From positions 1 to 64,000 of the forward strand of contig NZ_NOZR01000013.1 of the NCBI RefSeq assembly GCF_002250655.1: a stretch of 64,000 bases of DNA, given 5' to 3'. How positions within the stretch are numbered: the stretch's first letter is position 1; each line of letters opens with the position of its first letter. This document shows positions 1 through 11,117 of this stretch, one piece after another. The DNA comes from Mycolicibacterium sphagni. GTDB lineage: Bacteria > Actinomycetota > Actinomycetes > Mycobacteriales > Mycobacteriaceae. The notes under the pieces were generated by a model, which worked only from the letters and a program-made list of their open reading frames with translations, was not told where the DNA came from and did not search any database. Both the position numbers and the translations under genes were made by a program.

Positions 1-100
<100 letters not shown>

Positions 101-115
101 CACTCTTATCTCTAA

Positions 116-1875
<1,760 letters not shown>

Positions 1876-1881
1876 GCCCTG

Positions 1882-1891
1882 AACGTAACGT
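1882..1891. promoter_or_regulatory. Overlapping divergent -10 elements (bidirectional promoter)
   Basis: The repeat AACGTAACGT supplies TAACGT at 1886-1891 on the plus strand, 6 nt before ATG 1898. It also supplies TACGTT at 1887-1882 on the minus strand, 6 nt before ATG 1875. Both fit TANNNT, and both spacings place the start codon at or next to +1, so both mRNAs would be leaderless. Confidence 0.65.
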
Positions 1892-1897
1892 GTGCTC

Positions 1898-3880
1898 ATG
1901 ACCACCGGCGCATTCGACGATCTCGACGACTACCTCGCGCTGCCGCGCGTCTCCGGGCTGGCGGTGTCGGCGGACGGGTCGCGCGTCGTCACGACGGTGG
2001 CCGAACTCAACGCCACCAATACCGAATACGTCACCGCGGTGTGGGAACTGGATCCGATCGGCGTCGCCCCGGGCCGCCGGCTGACCCGCGGCGCCAAGGG
2101 TGAATCGGCGCCCGCGTTCACCTTTGACGGCGATCTGCTGTTCACTTCGGTGCGACCCACCGAAGGCGACGACACGCCGCCGGCCGCGCTGTGGCGGTTG
2201 CCATTCGCGGGCGGGGAGGCCGCACAGTTGGCCGAGTTGCCCGGTGGGATCACCGCCGTGCGAACCGCCCTCGCCGCATCGACTGTCGTGATCGGTGCGC
2301 CGCTGCTGCCGTCGGCCGACACTGTCGATGACGAACGGCGACTGCGAAAATTGCGCAAGGACAACAAGATCAGCGCGATCCTGCACTCCGGTTATCCGGT
2401 GCGGCATTGGGACCAGGATCTGGGCCCCGAGCAGACCCACCTGTTTCGGGTCGCTGCAGACGGCACCCTCACCGACCTGACCCGCCAGCCGGGGCCCGCC
2501 CTCGGAGAGGTGGATTTCGCTGTCAGCCCGGACGGCACGTTCGCCGTCGCCACCTGGCATGTGCCCGCCCCGCGCGCGGCGCTGCGGTCGGTGCTGATGC
2601 GCGTCGACCTGCAGACCGGTCAGCGGTCGATACTCGCCGAAGACGCGATCGCCGATCTGGAACACCCGGCCATCTCCCCGGACGGCACGCGTGTGGCGTT
2701 CACCCGCGAAACCGTCTCGACACCGGAACAAGCGCCACGAATCACATTGTGCCACTTGAATTTGGATTCAGGGGAGTGGGCGGAGCTGGCGACCGCGTGG
2801 GATCGCTGGCCAGCGTCGGTGACTTGGGCCCGGGACGGATCAGAGCTACTGGTCACCGCCGACGACAACGGGCGTTGCCCGATCTTCGCGATCAGCCTCG
2901 ACGGCGACGTCCGGCAGCTCACCGCCGACGACTTCAGCTACACCAATGTCGTCGCCGCGCCGCACGGCATCACCTACGCACTGCGGAGCTCCTACGCCGC
3001 GCCGCCGCACCCGGTGCGCATCGACACCTCGGGTGCGATAACCGTCTTGCCGTGCGTCGAATTGCCGCAGCTGCCAGGAGAACTCACCGAGATAATCGCC
3101 AGCGCCGCAGACGGAACGCCGCTGCGGTCGTGGCTGGTGCTGCCGGTGACCGATCAGCCCGCACCGCTATTGCTGTGGATCCACGGCGGGCCGCTCGGCA
3201 GCTGGAATGTGTGGTCGTGGCGGTGGAATCCGTGGCTGATGGCCGCGCGGGGATACGCGGTGCTGCTGCCCGATCCCGCGTTGTCCACCGGTTATGGGCA
3301 AGCGTTCGTCCAACGAGGCTGGGGTGCCTGGGGCGGGCCGCCGTACCAGGACCTGATGGCCGCGGTCGACGCCGCAGTGGCCGACCCCCGGATCGACGCC
3401 GGGCGCACCGCGGCGATGGGTGGGTCCTTCGGCGGCTACATGGCGAACTGGGTGGCCGGTCACACTGACCGTTTCGCGGCGATCGTCACCCACGCCAGCC
3501 TGTGGGCGCTGGACCAGTTCGGCCCGACCACCGACGGCGCCTACTACTGGGCCCGCGAGATGACACCGGCCATGGCACAAGCGAATTCGCCACACCGCTT
3601 CGTCGACAAGATCACCACCCCGATGCTGGTGATCCACGGTGACAAGGACTATCGGGTGCCCATCGGTGAGGGCCTGCGGCTCTGGTACGAGCTGCTGACC
3701 GACTCCGGTCTTCCCGCCGCCGAGGACGGCACCTCCGCGCACCGGTTCCTGTACTTCCCGTCCGAGAACCACTGGGTGCTCGCCCCGCAGCACGCGAAGA
3801 TCTGGTATGAGGTGGTGACGGCCTTCCTGGCCGAGCATGTCCTGGGGGAGCAGGTCCAGCTGCCCGAAACCCTGGGCTGA
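1898..3880 (+). CDS. S9 family serine peptidase (acylaminoacyl/dipeptidyl peptidase)
   Basis: A prolyl-oligopeptidase-type peptidase of 660 residues, probably cytosolic as no signal peptide is seen. The first 400 residues are a beta-propeller with repeated SPDG-type blades (FAVSPDGTF, AISPDGTR). The C-terminal 250 residues are an alpha/beta hydrolase with the nucleophile in GGSFGGYM, the acid in HGDKDYRVP and the His in ENHWVL. These enzymes trim short peptides or N-acylated peptides. The ATG at 1898 is chosen over GTG 1892 because TAACGT lies exactly 6 nt upstream, so the transcript would be leaderless. It shares its promoter region with the facing monooxygenase. This gene is not part of the M. 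tuberculosis rpfE-valS interval as I recall it. Confidence 0.9.
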   Translation: MTTGAFDDLDDYLALPRVSGLAVSADGSRVVTTVAELNATNTEYVTAVWELDPIGVAPGRRLTRGAKGESAPAFTFDGDLLFTSVRPTEGDDTPPAALWRLPFAGGEAAQLAELPGGITAVRTALAASTVVIGAPLLPSADTVDDERRLRKLRKDNKISAILHSGYPVRHWDQDLGPEQTHLFRVAADGTLTDLTRQPGPALGEVDFAVSPDGTFAVATWHVPAPRAALRSVLMRVDLQTGQRSILAEDAIADLEHPAISPDGTRVAFTRETVSTPEQAPRITLCHLNLDSGEWAELATAWDRWPASVTWARDGSELLVTADDNGRCPIFAISLDGDVRQLTADDFSYTNVVAAPHGITYALRSSYAAPPHPVRIDTSGAITVLPCVELPQLPGELTEIIASAADGTPLRSWLVLPVTDQPAPLLLWIHGGPLGSWNVWSWRWNPWLMAARGYAVLLPDPALSTGYGQAFVQRGWGAWGGPPYQDLMAAVDAAVADPRIDAGRTAAMGGSFGGYMANWVAGHTDRFAAIVTHASLWALDQFGPTTDGAYYWAREMTPAMAQANSPHRFVDKITTPMLVIHGDKDYRVPIGEGLRLWYELLTDSGLPAAEDGTSAHRFLYFPSENHWVLAPQHAKIWYEVVTAFLAEHVLGEQVQLPETLG

Positions 3881-3890
3881 GTTCGGCCGG

Positions 3891-3896
3891 TATGTT
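3891..3896 (+). promoter_or_regulatory. -10 hexamer of the Rv2449c-like gene
   Basis: TATGTT lies 7 nt before ATG 3904. This supports the second of two in-frame ATGs (3892 and 3904) as the start and predicts a leaderless mRNA. The first ATG lies inside the hexamer. Confidence 0.55.
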
Positions 3897-3903
3897 GGCG
3901 CTC

Positions 3904-5163
3904 ATGACGGCAGCGCAGCGAGAATTCGACATCGTCGTATACGGGGCCACCGGATTCGTCGGCAAGCTCACCGCCGAATACCTGGCCCGCGCGGGCGGCG
4001 ACATCCGCATCGCCCTGGCCGGCCGCTCGCCCGACAAGCTGCTGGCGGTGCGCGAGACGCTCGGCGAATCGGCACAGTCCTGGCCGATCCTGACCGCCGA
4101 CGCGGCGTCTCCGTCGTCGCTGAACGACATGGCCGCGCGCACCCGCGTCGTCATCACCACCGTCGGCCCCTACACCCGTTACGGACTGCCTCTGGTGGCG
4201 GCCTGCGCGGCGGCCGGCACCGACTATGCCGACCTCACCGGTGAGGCGATGTTTGTGCGGCAGAGCATCGACGACTACCACAAGCAGGCCATCGACACCG
4301 GGGCGCGCATCGTGCACGCGTGCGGATTCGATTCCATCCCTTCGGATATGAGCGTGTACGCGCTCTATCGGCAGGCCCGGCAGGACGGCACCGGTGAGCT
4401 CGGTGACACCGACTTCGTGCTGCGGGGATTCTCGGGCGGGGTGTCCGGTGGCACGGTGGCCTCGATGATCGAGGTCTTCCGCGCCTCCTCCAACGACCCG
4501 AACACTCGACGCATGCTCGAGGACCCCTACACACTGTCGCAGGACCGGGCCGTCGAGCCTGAGCTTGGTCCGCAGCCCGATCTGCCGTGGCGGCGCGGCC
4601 GAAATATCGCGCCCGAGCTGGCCGGGGTGTGGACGACGGGCTTCGTGATGGCGATGTACAACACCCGAATCGTGCGGCGCAGCAACGCTCTTCTGCACTA
4701 CGCCTATGGGCGCCGGTTCAGATACGCGGAGAATATGAGCGTCGGCTCCTCGGTTGCCGCGCCGGTGGCCTCGGCAGTGGCAAGTGTGGCCAACAACGGT
4801 GTAGTGGCCACGGGCAGCCGATTCTTCCGCTTCCTGCCGCGCCGGCTGGTGGATCGCATCGCCCCCAAGCCTGGCACCGGGCCCAGCGAGCAGACCCGCG
4901 ATCGTGGCTACTACCGCGCCGAGACCTACACGACCACCACGACCGGAGCCCGCTACCGGGCCACCATTTCCCAGCAGGGCGACCCCGGATACAAGGCCAC
5001 CTCGGTGATGCTCGGCGAATGCGGTCTGGCGCTGGCGCTCGACCGCGACAAGCTCTCGGATCTGCGCGGTGTGCTCACCCCGGCCGCCGCGATGGGTGAC
5101 GCTCTGTTGGAGCGATTTCCCGATGCGGGCATTTCGCTGGAGACGGTGCGCCTCGAGGGCTAG
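3904..5163 (+). CDS. Saccharopine dehydrogenase-like / trans-acting enoyl reductase family protein
   Basis: The closest match is the M. tuberculosis Rv2449c family, 419 residues, the same length as here. The N-terminus is a Rossmann fold (VVYGATGFVGKLTAEYL) of the saccharopine dehydrogenase NAD(P)-binding type. CGFDSIPSD at about residue 140 and a conserved C-terminal TYTTTTTGARYRATI segment follow. Relatives include Rv2953, an enoyl reductase acting in trans on polyketide synthases in phthiocerol synthesis, and membrane-associated reductases of unknown substrate. The exact reaction is not known for this orthologue. The gene lies upstream of valS, as in M. tuberculosis. The ATG at 3904 agrees with the recalled Rv2449c N-terminus (EREFDIV) and with a -10 hexamer 7 nt upstream. 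Confidence 0.85.
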   Translation: MTAAQREFDIVVYGATGFVGKLTAEYLARAGGDIRIALAGRSPDKLLAVRETLGESAQSWPILTADAASPSSLNDMAARTRVVITTVGPYTRYGLPLVAACAAAGTDYADLTGEAMFVRQSIDDYHKQAIDTGARIVHACGFDSIPSDMSVYALYRQARQDGTGELGDTDFVLRGFSGGVSGGTVASMIEVFRASSNDPNTRRMLEDPYTLSQDRAVEPELGPQPDLPWRRGRNIAPELAGVWTTGFVMAMYNTRIVRRSNALLHYAYGRRFRYAENMSVGSSVAAPVASAVASVANNGVVATGSRFFRFLPRRLVDRIAPKPGTGPSEQTRDRGYYRAETYTTTTTGARYRATISQQGDPGYKATSVMLGECGLALALDRDKLSDLRGVLTPAAAMGDALLERFPDAGISLETVRLEG

Positions 5164-5208
5164 TGTCGCCGTGCAGAGCCGCACAATCCAGCAATGAAGG
5201 TGGACACC

Positions 5209-5802
5209 ATGCCCGGTCTCGATGATCTCTACAGTCAGATTCCGGTGGCGGACATCGCCAGTAGGCTCGGGGCCCCCGAGGGGGAAGTGAATCAGGCGAT
5301 CCAAACCCTGGTGCCCACATTGCTCGGCGGCATTCAACACAACGTCGCCTCCGCCGACATCGACTCCAGTTCGCTCGAGTCGGCTATTGCCACCGAGGGC
5401 GGCAGCGGTCTGCTCGACGGCGGCGTGAACGTCGACCAGGTCGACACTGGTCAGGGTGAACAGTTGATTTCCCGGATCTTCGGCGGCAACGACACTAACC
5501 AGGTGGCCTCGGCGCTGTCCGGATCCAGTGCCGGCGGCGGCGACCTGATCAAGAAGCTGCTGCCGATCCTCATCCCCATCGTGCTGGCCTATCTGGGCAA
5601 ACAAGCCGCGGGCGGCTCGACCCAGGCCGGCGCCTCCGGCGGTGGGCTCGGCGATGTGCTGGGCAGCATCCTCGGTGGCGCGAGCGGCGGATCCGGCGGG
5701 GGAGACAACCCGCTCGGCAGCATTCTGGGCAATGTGCTGGGCGGCAAACAGGGCGGCGCGATCGGTGACATCTTGGGCGGACTACTGGGCGGGAAGAAGT
5801 AG
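5209..5802 (+). CDS. DUF937 domain protein
   Basis: A 197-residue protein of the DUF937/YidB-like family, function unknown. The N-terminal half is helical and begins MPGLDDLYSQIPVADIA. A hydrophobic stretch (LPILIPIVLAYLG) lies at about residues 115-130. The C-terminal 60 residues are very Gly-rich, with repeats of the GGLGDVLGSILGG type, typical of the family. GAAGGTGG 5 nt before ATG 5209 decides the start. An in-frame ATG at 5194 would instead be leaderless behind CACAAT and adds five residues. The gene sits alone between the reductase and valS genes. Confidence 0.75.
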   Translation: MPGLDDLYSQIPVADIASRLGAPEGEVNQAIQTLVPTLLGGIQHNVASADIDSSSLESAIATEGGSGLLDGGVNVDQVDTGQGEQLISRIFGGNDTNQVASALSGSSAGGGDLIKKLLPILIPIVLAYLGKQAAGGSTQAGASGGGLGDVLGSILGGASGGSGGGDNPLGSILGNVLGGKQGGAIGDILGGLLGGKK

Positions 5803-5852
5803 CGCAGGTCACGAGCGCACAGGTCGCTCGCCGGGCCGGTCGCGCGCGTTCT

Positions 5853-5858
5853 TAGACT
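5853..5858 (+). promoter_or_regulatory. valS -10 hexamer, leaderless
   Basis: TAGACT lies 6 nt before the GTG start at 5865, so transcription would begin at the start codon itself. There is no Shine-Dalgarno sequence in the region. Confidence 0.65.
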
Positions 5859-5864
5859 TGTCGG

Positions 5865-8534
5865 GTGACCACCACTGACGACTCCCGCGCCGACGCCCTG
5901 CCCAAGTCCTGGGATCCAGGAGCGGTAGAGGCGGGGCTCTATCAGGGTTGGGTCGACGCCGGCTACTTCAAGGCCGACGCCACGAGCGGCAAGCCTGCGT
6001 ATTCGATCGTGCTGCCGCCGCCGAACGTGACCGGCAGCCTGCACATGGGCCATGCACTCGACCACACCCTGATGGACGCGCTGACCCGGCGTAAGCGCAT
6101 GCAGGGCTACGAGGTGCTCTGGCTGCCCGGCATGGATCATGCCGGCATCGCGACCCAGAGCGTGGTCGAAAAGCAGCTCGCTGTCGACGGGAAGACCAAA
6201 GAGGACTTGGGCCGGGAACTGTTCATCGACAAGGTGTGGGAGTGGAAACGTGAGTCTGGCGGCACCATCGGCGGCCAGATGCGCAGGCTCGGCGACGGCG
6301 TCGACTGGGACCGCGACCGGTTCACCATGGACGACGGCCTGTCCCGTGCGGTGCGCACAATCTTCAAGCGGCTCTACGACGCCGGTCTGATCTATCAGGC
6401 CGAGCGGCTGGTGAACTGGTCACCGGTGCTGGAGACGGCGATCTCCGACCTCGAGGTCAAATACGAGGACGTCGAGGGCGAATTGGTGTCGTTCCGGTAC
6501 GGGTCGATGGACGATTCCGAACCGCACATCGTGGTGGCCACCACCCGGCTGGAGACGATGCTGGGCGATACCGCGATCGCCGTGCATCCCGGCGACGAGC
6601 GCTACCGGAACCTCGTCGGAAAGACTCTGCCGCACCCGTTTCTGAATCGTCGCGTCATTATTGTTGCCGACGAACACGTCGACCCCGAATTCGGTACCGG
6701 TGCAGTCAAAGTCACCCCCGCTCACGACCCGAACGACTTCGAGATCGGCATCCGGCACGACCTGCCGATGCCGTCGATCCTCGACACCAAGGGCCGAATC
6801 GCTGACACCGGAACGCAATTCGACGGCATGGACCGGTTCGAGGCGCGCGTCGCCGTCCGTGAGGCGCTGGCCGCCGAGGGGCGGATCGTCGCCGAGAAGC
6901 GGCCGTACCTGCACAGCGTCGGGCACTCCGAGCGCAGTGGCGAACCGATCGAGCCAAGGCTGAGCCTGCAATGGTGGGTGAAGGTGGAGTCGATGGCCAA
7001 GGCGGCCGGCGATGCGGTGCGAGGTGGCGACATCGTGATCCACCCCAAGAGCCTGGAACCGCGCTGGTTCGCCTGGGTCGACGACATGCACGACTGGTGC
7101 ATCTCCCGCCAGCTGTGGTGGGGTCATCGCATTCCGATCTGGCACGGCCCGGATGGTCAGAAAGTCTGCGTCGGGCCCGACGAGACCCCGCCGGAGGGCT
7201 GGGAGCAGGACCCCGACGTGCTGGACACGTGGTTCTCCTCGGCGTTGTGGCCGTTCTCCACGATGGGCTGGCCTGACCGCACACCCGAACTGGAGAAGTT
7301 TTATCCGACAAGCGTTTTGGTGACCGGATACGACATCCTCTTCTTCTGGGTGGCGCGCATGGTCATGTTCGGTACGTTCGTGTCCGACGACGACACCATC
7401 ACCCTGGGCGGCGCGCGTGGGCCGCAGGTGCCGTTCGAGAACGTCTTCCTGCACGGGCTGATCCGCGACGAGCACGGCCGCAAGATGAGCAAGTCCCGCG
7501 GCAACGGGATCGACCCCCTGGACTGGGTGGAACTGTTCGGCGCCGATGCCTTGCGGTTCACGCTGGCGCGGGGCGCGAGCCCCGGTGGTGACCTGTCCGT
7601 CGGCGAGGACGCAGCCCGGGCTTCCCGCAACTTCGCGACCAAGCTGTTCAACGCGACCCGGTTCGCCCTGATGAACGGCGCCGCGCCGGCGCCGCTGCCG
7701 GACGTCGCCGAACTCACCGACGCCGACCGATGGATTCTCGGCCGGTTGGAACAGGTTCGCGCCGACATAGATGATGCGTTCGATTCATACGAGTTCAGCC
7801 GTGCCTGCGAGGCGCTGTACCACTTCGCCTGGGACGAGTTCTGCGACTGGTACCTGGAGTTGGCCAAGGTGCAGCTGGCCAGCCAGGAAGGTGGGGCCAC
7901 CCACACCGCTCACACAACTTCGGTAATGGCCTTGGTGCTGGACACCTTGCTCAAGCTGCTGCACCCGGTGATGCCCTTCGTCACCGAGACGTTGTGGAAG
8001 GTGCTCACCGGCGGCGAGTCACTGGTGATCGCGCAGTGGCCCACGGCGTCTGGGATCGCGCTGGATCCGGTTGCCGCGGGGCGGATCGCCGATGTGCAGA
8101 AGCTGGTGACCGAGATCCGGCGGTTCCGCAGCGACCAGGGCCTGGCCGACCGGCAGAAGGTGCCCGCCCGGTTGTCGGGCATCGACGCCGCGGGCCTGGG
8201 CGGTCAGGTGGCCCCGGTCACCGCGCTGGCCTGGCTGACCAAATCCGGTGATGGCTTCAACGCAAGTGCACACATCGAGGTCCGGCTCTCGGGCGGCACC
8301 GTCAACGTCGAAGTCGACACCTCGGGCACCGTCGACGTGGCTGCCGAACGCCGCCGTCTGGAGAAGGATCTGGCCGCCGCGCAGAAGGAATTGGCCGGCA
8401 CCACAGCCAAACTCGGCAACGACGCCTTCCTGGCCAAGGCGCCTGACGACGTCGTCGCCAAGATCCGCGGGCGCCAACAGCTGGCCAGCGAGGAAGTCGA
8501 GCGGATCACCGCGCGACTGGCTGAGCTGGCATGA
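5865..8534 (+). CDS. valS: Valyl-tRNA synthetase
   Basis: A class I aminoacyl-tRNA synthetase charging tRNA-Val in the cytosol, 889 residues, the usual length. The HIGH signature is HMGH at residues 60-63, after [14 protein letters not shown] is at about 540-544 ([10 protein letters not shown]). Between them lies the editing domain, with [17 protein letters not shown]. The anticodon-binding helical domain follows, and the last 65 residues are the valS-specific coiled coil ([16 protein letters not shown]). The stop overlaps the folC start by ATGA, so the two are translationally coupled. Confidence 0.98.
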   Translation: MTTTDDSRADALPKSWDPGAVEAGLYQGWVDAGYFKADATSGKPAYSIVLPPPNVTGSLHMGHALDHTLMDALTRRKRMQGYEVLWLPGMDHAGIATQSVVEKQLAVDGKTKEDLGRELFIDKVWEWKRESGGTIGGQMRRLGDGVDWDRDRFTMDDGLSRAVRTIFKRLYDAGLIYQAERLVNWSPVLETAISDLEVKYEDVEGELVSFRYGSMDDSEPHIVVATTRLETMLGDTAIAVHPGDERYRNLVGKTLPHPFLNRRVIIVADEHVDPEFGTGAVKVTPAHDPNDFEIGIRHDLPMPSILDTKGRIADTGTQFDGMDRFEARVAVREALAAEGRIVAEKRPYLHSVGHSERSGEPIEPRLSLQWWVKVESMAKAAGDAVRGGDIVIHPKSLEPRWFAWVDDMHDWCISRQLWWGHRIPIWHGPDGQKVCVGPDETPPEGWEQDPDVLDTWFSSALWPFSTMGWPDRTPELEKFYPTSVLVTGYDILFFWVARMVMFGTFVSDDDTITLGGARGPQVPFENVFLHGLIRDEHGRKMSKSRGNGIDPLDWVELFGADALRFTLARGASPGGDLSVGEDAARASRNFATKLFNATRFALMNGAAPAPLPDVAELTDADRWILGRLEQVRADIDDAFDSYEFSRACEALYHFAWDEFCDWYLELAKVQLASQEGGATHTAHTTSVMALVLDTLLKLLHPVMPFVTETLWKVLTGGESLVIAQWPTASGIALDPVAAGRIADVQKLVTEIRRFRSDQGLADRQKVPARLSGIDAAGLGGQVAPVTALAWLTKSGDGFNASAHIEVRLSGGTVNVEVDTSGTVDVAAERRRLEKDLAAAQKELAGTTAKLGNDAFLAKAPDDVVAKIRGRQQLASEEVERITARLAELA

Positions 8535-9937
8535 GCGAGCCGCCGACACCGGACGAGATCGCTGCGCTGCTCCAGGTGGAGCATTTGCTGGACCAGCGCT
8601 GGCCGGAAACCAAGCTTGAGCCCAGCACCACGCGGATCGAAGCGCTGATGGAGATGCTCGGCTCACCGCAGCTGAGCTATCCGTGCATCCACATCGCCGG
8701 TACCAACGGCAAGACCTCGGTGGCGCGCATTGTCGACGCACTTCTGGTGGCCTTCAGTCGCCGGACCGGGCGCACCACCAGCCCGCACCTGCAGTCCGCC
8801 GTCGAGCGCATCGCCATCGACAACGAGCCGATCAGCCCGGCCCGCTACGTCGAGGTCTACCGCGAGATCGAGCCCTTCGTGCACCTCGTCGACTCCCAAT
8901 CGCAAGCGGGGGGTGGCCCGGCCATGAGCAAATTCGAGGTGCTCACCGGCATGGCGTTCGCCGCGTTCGCGGACGCACCCGTGGACGTCGCCGTCGTCGA
9001 AGTCGGCATGGGCGGGCGCTGGGATGCCACCAACGTCGTCGACGCGCCCGTCGCGGTGATCACCCCGATCGGCATCGATCATGCCGAATACCTCGGTGAC
9101 ACCATCGCCGAGATCGCCGCCGAGAAGGCCGGCATCATCAGTGCTCCCCGTGGCGATCTGGTGCAGACCGACACCGTCGCGGTCATCGGCCGCCAGGCGC
9201 CCGAGGCGATGGAAGTCCTTCTGGCACAAGCCGTCAAATCCGATGCCGCGGTGGCCCGCGAGGACTCCGAGTTCGCGGTACTGGGTCGTCAGGTCGCCGT
9301 CGGCGGACAGGTGCTGCAGCTGCAAGGCCTCGGCGGGGTGTACTCCGACATCTTCCTGCCGCTACACGGCGAGCATCAGGCCCGCAACGCCGTCGTGGCG
9401 CTGGCCGCGGTCGAGGCGTTCTTCGGGGCCGGTGCCGGTCGCCAGCTCGACGTCGACACCGTGCGCGCCGGCTTCGCAGCCGCGGCCAGCCCCGGCCGTC
9501 TGGAGCGGATGCGCAGCGCGCCAACGGTGTTCATCGACGCCGCCCACAACCCGGCCGGTGCTGCCGCGCTGGCCGACGCGCTGGCCTCCGAATTCGACTT
9601 CCGGTTTCTCGTCGGCGTGTTGTCGGTGATGGGGGACAAGGACGTCACCGGCATCCTCACCGCCCTGGAACCGGCGTTCGACCAGATCGTCGTCACGCAC
9701 AACGGGTCGCCCCGCGCGCTGGAAGTCGACGCACTGGCGCTGCGGGCCGAAGAGATCTTCGGGCTCGACAGAGTGCTGCGCGCCGAGACGCTTCCCGACG
9801 CCATCGAGACCGCCACTGCGCTGGTGGAGGAGTCTGCAGCCGAATCCGACGGGTTCTCCGGAGCCGGGATGGTCATCACCGGTTCGGTTGTGACCGCCGG
9901 CGCGGCGCGCACCCTGTTCGGTAAGGACCCGCAATGA
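8531..9937 (+). CDS. folC: Bifunctional dihydrofolate/folylpolyglutamate synthase
   Basis: This Mur-ligase-family enzyme of 468 residues joins glutamate to dihydropteroate and then extends the polyglutamate tail of folates. The P-loop is AGTNGKTS, at about residues 56-63. The Mur central-domain motifs [13 protein letters not shown] and [13 protein letters not shown] are present, and the C-terminal domain begins near DAAHNPAG. It overlaps valS upstream and the DUF4233 gene downstream by ATGA each. This is the conserved valS-folC order of actinobacteria. Confidence 0.96.
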   Translation: MSEPPTPDEIAALLQVEHLLDQRWPETKLEPSTTRIEALMEMLGSPQLSYPCIHIAGTNGKTSVARIVDALLVAFSRRTGRTTSPHLQSAVERIAIDNEPISPARYVEVYREIEPFVHLVDSQSQAGGGPAMSKFEVLTGMAFAAFADAPVDVAVVEVGMGGRWDATNVVDAPVAVITPIGIDHAEYLGDTIAEIAAEKAGIISAPRGDLVQTDTVAVIGRQAPEAMEVLLAQAVKSDAAVAREDSEFAVLGRQVAVGGQVLQLQGLGGVYSDIFLPLHGEHQARNAVVALAAVEAFFGAGAGRQLDVDTVRAGFAAAASPGRLERMRSAPTVFIDAAHNPAGAAALADALASEFDFRFLVGVLSVMGDKDVTGILTALEPAFDQIVVTHNGSPRALEVDALALRAEEIFGLDRVLRAETLPDAIETATALVEESAAESDGFSGAGMVITGSVVTAGAARTLFGKDPQ

Positions 9938-10353
9938 GCGACACGCCCGCGCCACACGAGCCCAATGTCGCCGGCCCGGCGGCTCCGGACCCCTGGAAGA
10001 GTTTCCGCGGCGTCATGGCCGGCACCCTCATCCTCGAGGCGATCGTGGTGCTCCTGGCCCTGCCCGTGGTGAGCATGGTCGGCGGCGGCCTCACTGCCTG
10101 GTCGACGGTCTATCTGGTCGGCTTCGCGGTGTTCCTGGTGTTGCTGGCCGGCGTGCAGGGCAGGCCGTGGGCGATCTGGCTGAACCTCGGCGTGCAGCTC
10201 ATCCTGGTCGCCGGATTCTTTGTCTACCCGGCGGTCGGCATGGTCGGGCTGCTGTTCGTCGTGGTCTGGGCGATCCTGGCCTATCTGCGCGCGGAGGTCC
10301 TGCGCAGGCAGCGCCGCGGCCTGCTGCCCGGCCAGCAGCAACCCCCCGACTGA
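9934..10353 (+). CDS. DUF4233 small membrane protein
   Basis: A 139-residue integral membrane protein, the counterpart of Rv2446c. About 35 polar N-terminal residues lead into four hydrophobic segments: GTLILEAIVVLLALPVVSMV, STVYLVGFAVFLVLLAG, WLNLGVQLILVAGFFVYPAV and GLLFVVVWAILAYL. The family is almost always found between folC and ndk in actinobacteria and has no known function. The start codon overlaps the folC stop (ATGA), so its synthesis is tied to FolC. Confidence 0.85.
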   Translation: MSDTPAPHEPNVAGPAAPDPWKSFRGVMAGTLILEAIVVLLALPVVSMVGGGLTAWSTVYLVGFAVFLVLLAGVQGRPWAIWLNLGVQLILVAGFFVYPAVGMVGLLFVVVWAILAYLRAEVLRRQRRGLLPGQQQPPD

Positions 10354-10357
10354 CGGG

Positions 10358-10363
10358 TACGCT
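10358..10363 (+). promoter_or_regulatory. -10 hexamer upstream of ndk
   Basis: TACGCT lies 7 nt before the GTG at 10371. It would start an mRNA either with a leaderless 19-codon ORF or with a roughly 52-nt leader for ndk. Confidence 0.5.
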
Positions 10364-10370
10364 GTGCGCC

Positions 10371-10430
10371 GTGACTGCGCCGGTGACGATGCAGATCGAA
10401 GTGATGAGGAGGAGCGGCGCCCGTGACTGA
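10371..10430 (+). CDS. Candidate 19-residue leaderless upstream ORF overlapping ndk start
   Basis: GTG at 10371, 7 nt after TACGCT, opens 19 codons ([19 protein letters not shown]) ending at TGA 10428-10430. The frame runs through the ndk Shine-Dalgarno (GAGGAGGAG, 10406-10414) and stops 6 to 8 nt past the ndk GTG (10423). Ribosomes translating it would terminate on top of the ndk start. That layout suits coupling or attenuation. There is no sequence homology to judge by. The support is position, promoter spacing and the overlap. Confidence 0.4.
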   Translation: MTAPVTMQIEVMRRSGARD

Positions 10431-10833
10431 GCGGACCCTGGTTTTGATCAAGCCCGACGGCGTACAGCGTGGGGTGGTCGGCGAGATCATCAGCCGTATC
10501 GAGCGCAAAGGCCTGACGATCGCGGCCCTGGAGCTCAAGCAGGTCACTGACGAGCTGGCCCGCGCGCACTATGCCGAACACGACGGCAAGCCGTTCTTCG
10601 ACTCGCTGCTGGAGTTCATCACCTCAGGCCCGGTGGTCGCGGCTGTTCTCGAAGGCCCTCGCGCGATTGCCGCGTTTCGCCAGCTTGCCGGTGGCACCGA
10701 CCCGGTGGAGAAGGCCACGCCCGGCACGATCCGCGGCGACTTCGGCCTGGAGACGCAATTCAATCTCGTGCACGGCTCGGACTCCCCGGAGTCGGCCGAG
10801 CGTGAGATCGGCCTCTGGTTTCCCGGAGCCTGA
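10423..10833 (+). CDS. ndk: Nucleoside diphosphate kinase
   Basis: It transfers the gamma-phosphate of ATP to nucleoside diphosphates through a phospho-His intermediate, supplying NTPs and dNTPs. Length is 136 residues, standard for bacterial Ndk. The N-terminus is [16 protein letters not shown]. The active-site His is H117 in [16 protein letters not shown]. The GTG start is set by GAGGAGGAG 8 nt upstream. A short upstream frame overlaps the start. Confidence 0.97.
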   Translation: MTERTLVLIKPDGVQRGVVGEIISRIERKGLTIAALELKQVTDELARAHYAEHDGKPFFDSLLEFITSGPVVAAVLEGPRAIAAFRQLAGGTDPVEKATPGTIRGDFGLETQFNLVHGSDSPESAEREIGLWFPGA

Positions 10834-10856
10834 CTCCACTTCCCGCACCACTCCCG

Positions 10857-10885
10857 TTCGAACAGCTCCCGTGGTGTGGGATACT
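10857..10885 (+). promoter_or_regulatory. rne promoter
   Basis: TTCGAA (10857-10862), a 17-nt spacer and GATACT (10880-10885) form a SigA-type promoter. The start site would be near 10892, giving an rne leader of about 226 nt. Confidence 0.55.
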
Positions 10886-11063
10886 GATCCCGGATGTGCC
10901 CTCAAAGCGCATCCGGATGAAGACTTACGACGTGCGCGACCACAGCAATGTGAGGCGCCGACCGTCACAGCCGTCATTCAGCCAGGCGCCGAGCGCGTTC
11001 ATCCCGAGCCGGTCGGAGCGAGACCATAACAAGTCCGGGCGAAGTAACCCGGGTAAATAGCGG

Positions 11064-11106
11064 AAGCCCTCGCGTGGCCGCGTCAGTACGACGCGCCCGG
11101 GGGCTT
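11064..11106 (+). promoter_or_regulatory. Stem-loop abutting the rne Shine-Dalgarno
   Basis: An outer stem pairs AAGCCC (11064-11069) with GGGCTT (11101-11106). An inner perfect hairpin pairs CGCGTC (11079-11084) with GACGCG (11090-11095) around AGTAC. The structure ends exactly at the Shine-Dalgarno GAGGAG (11107-11112), 5 nt before the GTG. A weaker hairpin, CCGGG/CCCGG, lies at 11035-11052. Control of ribosome access or self-cleavage by RNase E is inference. Confidence 0.5.
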
Positions 11107-11117
11107 GAGGAGAATAC

